DNA from: Streptomyces sp. NBC_01549
GTDB taxonomy: Bacteria; Actinomycetota; Actinomycetes; Streptomycetales; Streptomycetaceae
Direction of reading: 5' to 3'
Length of the DNA stretch: 64,000 nucleotides
Assembly: GCF_026339955.1 (NCBI RefSeq)
Contig: NZ_JAPEPW010000001.1
Span: 3,956,001 to 4,020,000, forward strand
Within the stretch, counting starts at the first letter, position 1, and each line of letters begins with the position of its first letter. Below, in pieces: positions 59,657 through 64,000 of the stretch. Position numbers and translations under genes: made by a program. A model generated the notes under the pieces. It was not told where the DNA came from, did no database searches, and saw nothing but the letters and a program-made list of their open reading frames with translations.

Positions 59657-60637
59657 ATGAGCGCTTCAGGCGGCACCAGAGCGATCGTGGCGGCACTCGG
59701 CGCCAATCTCGCGATCGCGGCATCGAAGTTCGTGGCGTTCGCCTTCAGCGGCTCGTCCTCGATGCTCGCCGAGGGCGTCCACTCGCTCGCCGACTCCGGC
59801 AACCAGGCCCTGCTCCTGATCGGCGGCAAGAAGGCCCAGCGCGAGGCGACCCCCCAGCACCCCTTCGGCTACGGCCGCGAGCGCTACATCTACGCCTTCC
59901 TCGTCTCGATCGTCCTCTTCTCCGTCGGCGGCATGTTCGCCGTCTACGAGGGCTACGAGAAGATCAAACACCCGCACGAGATCGAACACTGGTACTGGCC
60001 GGTGGGTGTCCTGGTGTTCGCGATCATCGCCGAGGGCTTCTCCTTCCGTACGGCCATCAAGGAGTCCAACGAACTGCGCGGCGCGCACTCCTGGTCGCAG
60101 TTCATCCGCCGCGCCAAGGCCCCTGAGCTGCCGGTCGTCCTCCTGGAGGACTTCGGCGCGCTCATCGGTCTGGTCCTCGCCCTCGGCGGCGTCGGCCTCG
60201 CCCTGCTCACGGGCGACGGCGTCTGGGACGGCATCGGCACGCTCTGCATCGGCATCCTGCTCATCCTGATCGCGCTGGTCCTCGCCGCGGAGACCAAGTC
60301 CCTCCTGCTGGGCGAGGCCGCGGGCGTCGAAGAGGTCAAGAAGATCGAGGCCTCGATCGTCGACGGCCACACGGTCACCGGCATCATCCACATGCGCACG
60401 CTCCACCTCGGCCCGGAGGAGCTCCTGGTCGCCGCGAAGATCGCCGTCCAGCACGACGACACGGCCGCCGAGGTCGCCACCGCGATCAACGCCGCCGAGT
60501 CCCGCATCCGCGTCGCCGTCCCGATCGCCCGAGTGATCTACCTGGAACCGGACATCTACAGCGAGGCGGAAGCGGCCAAGGGGTCGGACCCCGAGGCGAC
60601 CCCCGGGGGCCCCGCCCAGACTCCTTCCGAGCACTGA
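59657..60637 (+). CDS. Cation diffusion facilitator (CDF) family transporter
   Basis: A 326-residue CDF transporter. Helix 2 carries the metal-site EGVHSLADSGNQALLLIG (HxxxD), helix 5 has VLLEDFGALIGLVLALGGVG, and there are about six helices in the first 230 residues. The C-terminal cytoplasmic domain (IHMRTLHLGPEELLVAAKIAV) is the ferredoxin-like dimerisation unit. It would export zinc or another divalent ion. No regulator or other metal gene is adjacent. Confidence 0.9.
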   Translation: MSASGGTRAIVAALGANLAIAASKFVAFAFSGSSSMLAEGVHSLADSGNQALLLIGGKKAQREATPQHPFGYGRERYIYAFLVSIVLFSVGGMFAVYEGYEKIKHPHEIEHWYWPVGVLVFAIIAEGFSFRTAIKESNELRGAHSWSQFIRRAKAPELPVVLLEDFGALIGLVLALGGVGLALLTGDGVWDGIGTLCIGILLILIALVLAAETKSLLLGEAAGVEEVKKIEASIVDGHTVTGIIHMRTLHLGPEELLVAAKIAVQHDDTAAEVATAINAAESRIRVAVPIARVIYLEPDIYSEAEAAKGSDPEATPGGPAQTPSEH

Positions 60638-60876
60638 TCCACCCGAAGACGAGCTCCCCCACCTCTCCCAGGGACAGCGGGCCCGACCCCCGGCCAACGC
60701 CCCTCGATGCCGTTCGAGCCAGTCCGCGACCTTGTCCGGAACGCGCGTTGGCCGGAGCCGGGCTGGGGCGGCCCGGGGCGACCGGTGTAGCTTGGTGACT
60801 GAGCCAGACGTCGCTGCTGATGGCGGTCGGGCGGTCCCACCGCGGACCGGCCGAGGGAGAGAGGGCCTCCGACGGA
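60638..60876. other. Upstream part of the gap before ahcY
   Basis: Nothing recognisable was found in the part of the gap before the structured leader. It probably contains the ahcY promoter. Confidence 0.5.
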
Positions 60877-60963
60877 CTGCGCTGCGCGCATCAGGCACGC
60901 CTGTGCCCTGTTGCGGGGTACGTACGTGCCCTGCGCGGGCATGCGTATGCCCGCGCCGCGCAG
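60877..60963 (+). ncRNA. Structured 5' leader candidate of ahcY
   Basis: An outer stem CTGCGC (60877-60882)/GCGCAG (60958-60963) encloses a hairpin CAGGCAC/GTGCCCTG (60892-60910, one bulge) and a perfect 10-bp hairpin GCGCGGGCAT/ATGCCCGCGC (60933-60956, loop GCGT). GAGGAG lies 35 bases downstream of this set. It does not match the SAH-riboswitch consensus as I remember it. Confidence 0.4.
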
Positions 60964-61012
60964 ACAGCCGTATCCACCTCGCCCCAATCCAGACCACGAG
61001 GAGCAGCTCGCA

Positions 61013-62470
<1,458 letters not shown>

Positions 62471-62516
62471 GCACCCCGCCGAGCAGCGGTACCACCGCTC
62501 GGCACACGGATGTCAG

Positions 62517-62545
62517 CAGGCCCCTGCCCCCGTGGCGGGGGCCTG
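62517..62545. terminator. ahcY terminator
   Basis: CAGGCCCC pairs with GGGGCCTG around a 13-nt loop, with an alternative inner stem CCCCCG/CGGGGG. It lies 46 bp after the ahcY stop. Confidence 0.65.
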
Positions 62546-62569
62546 TCCCCGATGAGGACCTGAACGCCC

Positions 62570-63184
62570 ATGCCCCGCGGTCGTTATTCGCTCCATGATC
62601 CGCACGATCACACCCCCCTCGCGGAAGAACACTTCCACTGCGCGCCCGGCCCCTCCGGCTGGCGCTATGTCTCCCAACTGACCACCCCCTCCGGGGATCA
62701 CGCCGGCTCCGTCGATCTGGCCCTCGACGAGCTCGGCCGCCCCATCCGTCTCGAACTGCACGCCGCGAGCTGGCAGGTGCGCGGCGCCGCCCTCGACGGC
62801 GTCACCTGGGTCCGCACCGATCCCACCGGCACCGAGGCCACCGAAGGCAATGTCCGCGCCCACGCCTTCACCGGCACGTCTCCCGCGTTCCTCATCGCCA
62901 CCGCCCGTCTCCTGCGCCTCACCCCCGATGCCCCCGCGATCCGCGTACGCCTCGTCGCCTTCACCGACCCGGTCCTCGCCCCCCGCACCGTCGACCAGTC
63001 CTGGGCCTTGATCTCGAGAGAAACACACGCTACTGACAACGGCCCCCTGACTGTGGACGAATACCAGGTCACAGCCCTGGACACAGGGGAGCAGCACGCG
63101 GTGCACCTCGCGGGAGACGTGGTCCTGGCAGCGCCCGGCATAGAGCTCGAGCACCTCGAATCCCCGCCGTCGGTCTTCGCCTGA
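62570..63184 (+). CDS. Hypothetical protein
   Basis: A 204-residue soluble protein without a signal peptide or membrane helix. The N terminus is His-rich (YSLHDPHDHTPLAEEHFHC) and the body beta-rich (WRYVSQLTTPSGDHAGSVDLALDELGRP, DEYQVTALDTGEQHAVHLAGDVVL). It is not recognised as any family known to me. It follows ahcY by 99 bp across a likely terminator and is convergent with the RDD gene. A 30-bp in-frame segment (63013-63042) resembles part of hutI. Confidence 0.7.
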   Translation: MPRGRYSLHDPHDHTPLAEEHFHCAPGPSGWRYVSQLTTPSGDHAGSVDLALDELGRPIRLELHAASWQVRGAALDGVTWVRTDPTGTEATEGNVRAHAFTGTSPAFLIATARLLRLTPDAPAIRVRLVAFTDPVLAPRTVDQSWALISRETHATDNGPLTVDEYQVTALDTGEQHAVHLAGDVVLAAPGIELEHLESPPSVFA

Positions 63185-63212
63185 CGACGCCGTGGCACGG
63201 TTCGGAGCAGGT

Positions 63213-64000
63213 TCAGGCGGGCGGTGCGAACCCGGTCGCGGGGCGTTCGACCGGCTCGTCCCGCGGCGCCTGCTGCGCCGACGCTGCCGGACGCTCCGGG
63301 GCCGCGGAGACCGAGGGATACGAGTCCCCCGCCGCTGCCGGTGACGAGGGAGCCGCCGATGGATAGGCGTAAGCCCCCGGTTGCCGCGCGACCGGGCCAC
63401 CGCCCGCGCCGGGCATCCCGGCGACGAGCCCAGCCGGGCCCCCGTACACCGCCGGAGCGGTCCCGCCGCCGAAGGCCCGCCGAGCGTCGCGCGCCTGTCG
63501 TTCCTGCACCACGGCCGCCAGATACGCGGCCGCCGGAACACCCTGCGGCGCCGGAGCCCCCGTGCGGGCGGCTAGATCGGACGCGAGCCGCTTCGCCATG
63601 GCACCACCGACCTGAGGATCCAGCTGCTGCATCCGCGTCAGGTACTGGCGAATGGCCAGCCACAGCCCGTCTGGCACGGCCGACAGATCAAGACCGGAGA
63701 ACCGCCCCGCCAGCCAGGGCGGGGGTGGGGGCACGAAGGCTGTACGTCCGACCGGAATCCGCTCCCGCACGACCAGGGTCCCCGCGAAGACGTCACCGAG
63801 CCGCCGCCCCCGAGCCGACACGAGCGACGCGATGCAGGCGATGATCCCGAACGTCATCAGAAACTCGACCACACCGATCGCACCACGCACCAACGCGTGC
63901 CGGAACCGGATCGGCCCCCCGTCGTCCCGCACCACCCGCAGCCCGAAGGCCAGCTTCCCCAGCGAACGGCCGTGGCTGAGCGTCTCGACCGCGATCGGCC
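63213..64000 (-). CDS. RDD-family membrane protein (5' end beyond window)
   Basis: The frame is open to the end of the window, so the N terminus is missing. The visible part begins with the RDD-type ETLSHGRSLGKLAFGLRVVRDDGGPIRFRHALVRG segment, has one membrane helix (GVVEFLMTFGIIACIASLV) and RRLGDVFAGTLVVRER. The rest is a Pro/Ala/Gly-rich tail of roughly 150 residues containing YGGPAGLVAG and ARQPGAYAYPS. The RDD family is of uncertain function, sometimes linked to ion or solute transport. Confidence 0.85.
   Translation of the reverse strand, partial: PIAVETLSHGRSLGKLAFGLRVVRDDGGPIRFRHALVRGAIGVVEFLMTFGIIACIASLVSARGRRLGDVFAGTLVVRERIPVGRTAFVPPPPPWLAGRFSGLDLSAVPDGLWLAIRQYLTRMQQLDPQVGGAMAKRLASDLAARTGAPAPQGVPAAAYLAAVVQERQARDARRAFGGGTAPAVYGGPAGLVAGMPGAGGGPVARQPGAYAYPSAAPSSPAAAGDSYPSVSAAPERPAASAQQAPRDEPVERPATGFAPPA

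Noticed and set aside
60877..60963. SAH riboswitch
   Set aside because: The leader is structured but the conserved core I recall (GAGGAGCGCUGC and the CCAGGCUCG partner) is not present, so only a generic structured-leader call was made.

Overview
The window is high-GC actinobacterial chromosome and almost certainly comes from a Streptomyces. The evidence is pervasive G/C at third codon positions, GTG/TTG starts with GTGA or TTGA gene overlaps, a WhiB regulator, F420 biosynthesis genes, and Streptomyces-type intergenic repeats. From memory, the gene order matches the S. coelicolor core region between the hut genes and ahcY (about SCO3073 down to SCO3021). It is therefore mostly conserved core, with small accessory insertions. 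No tRNA, rRNA, CRISPR array, prophage or secondary-metabolite cluster was seen.

Layout: 1-4152 histidine utilisation (hutU end, an M20 hydrolase, hutF, hutI). 4190-8276 a membrane sigma-like/lectin fusion and a SigB-type sigma factor with divergent anti-anti-sigma and anti-sigma genes. 8445-12687 a four-gene cell-surface cluster with sortase signals, a DUF916 protein and duplicated domains. 12832-17668 a peptide transporter, a two-component system and a GtrA protein. 17876-22161 purK, a TnpB element interrupted by an amber codon, purE and a dipeptidase. 22283-28067 small metabolic genes, a frameshifted CGNR regulator, UDP-glucose dehydrogenase, an acyl-CoA dehydrogenase, an SMI1-like protein, a HAD phosphatase and a thioesterase. 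28187-41186 a cell-envelope block of five LCP-family genes, a GT2 glycosyltransferase, a TIGR03089 protein, a PGRP-type amidase and a mannose-1-phosphate guanylyltransferase-like enzyme. 41605-45811 a DNA glycosylase, the F420 genes fbiB and cofD, and cysteine dioxygenase behind a poly-cysteine leader ORF. 46268-53148 whiB, a 1224-aa membrane glycosyltransferase, DUF5719, a metallopeptidase and DUF3499. 53350-59515 lactate permease and a mannose module (manB, Trm112-like, SIS, manA). 59657-64000 a CDF transporter, ahcY, a hypothetical gene and an RDD protein cut by the window end.

Two themes stand out. First, supply of sugar nucleotides (manA, SIS isomerase, manB, guanylyltransferase, ugd) sits next to wall-polymer attachment and remodelling (five LCP genes, glycosyltransferases, amidase). 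Second, sensing and regulation are dense: a partner-switching sigma module, a membrane sigma-like/lectin protein, a two-component pair and WhiB.

The observations most worth following up are: (i) a probably leaderless 31-codon ORF ending in a six-cysteine tail upstream of cysteine dioxygenase, whose Cys-codon RNA is complementary to the start of the downstream gene; (ii) the DUF916/sortase-signal surface operon, which resembles Firmicute Csc clusters; (iii) the sigma-like/zinc-finger/transmembrane/ricin-lectin fusion; (iv) the TnpB element between purK and purE; (v) a palindromic repeat inserted in frame into hutI; and (vi) a compound intergenic repeat duplicated behind two mannose-pathway genes.
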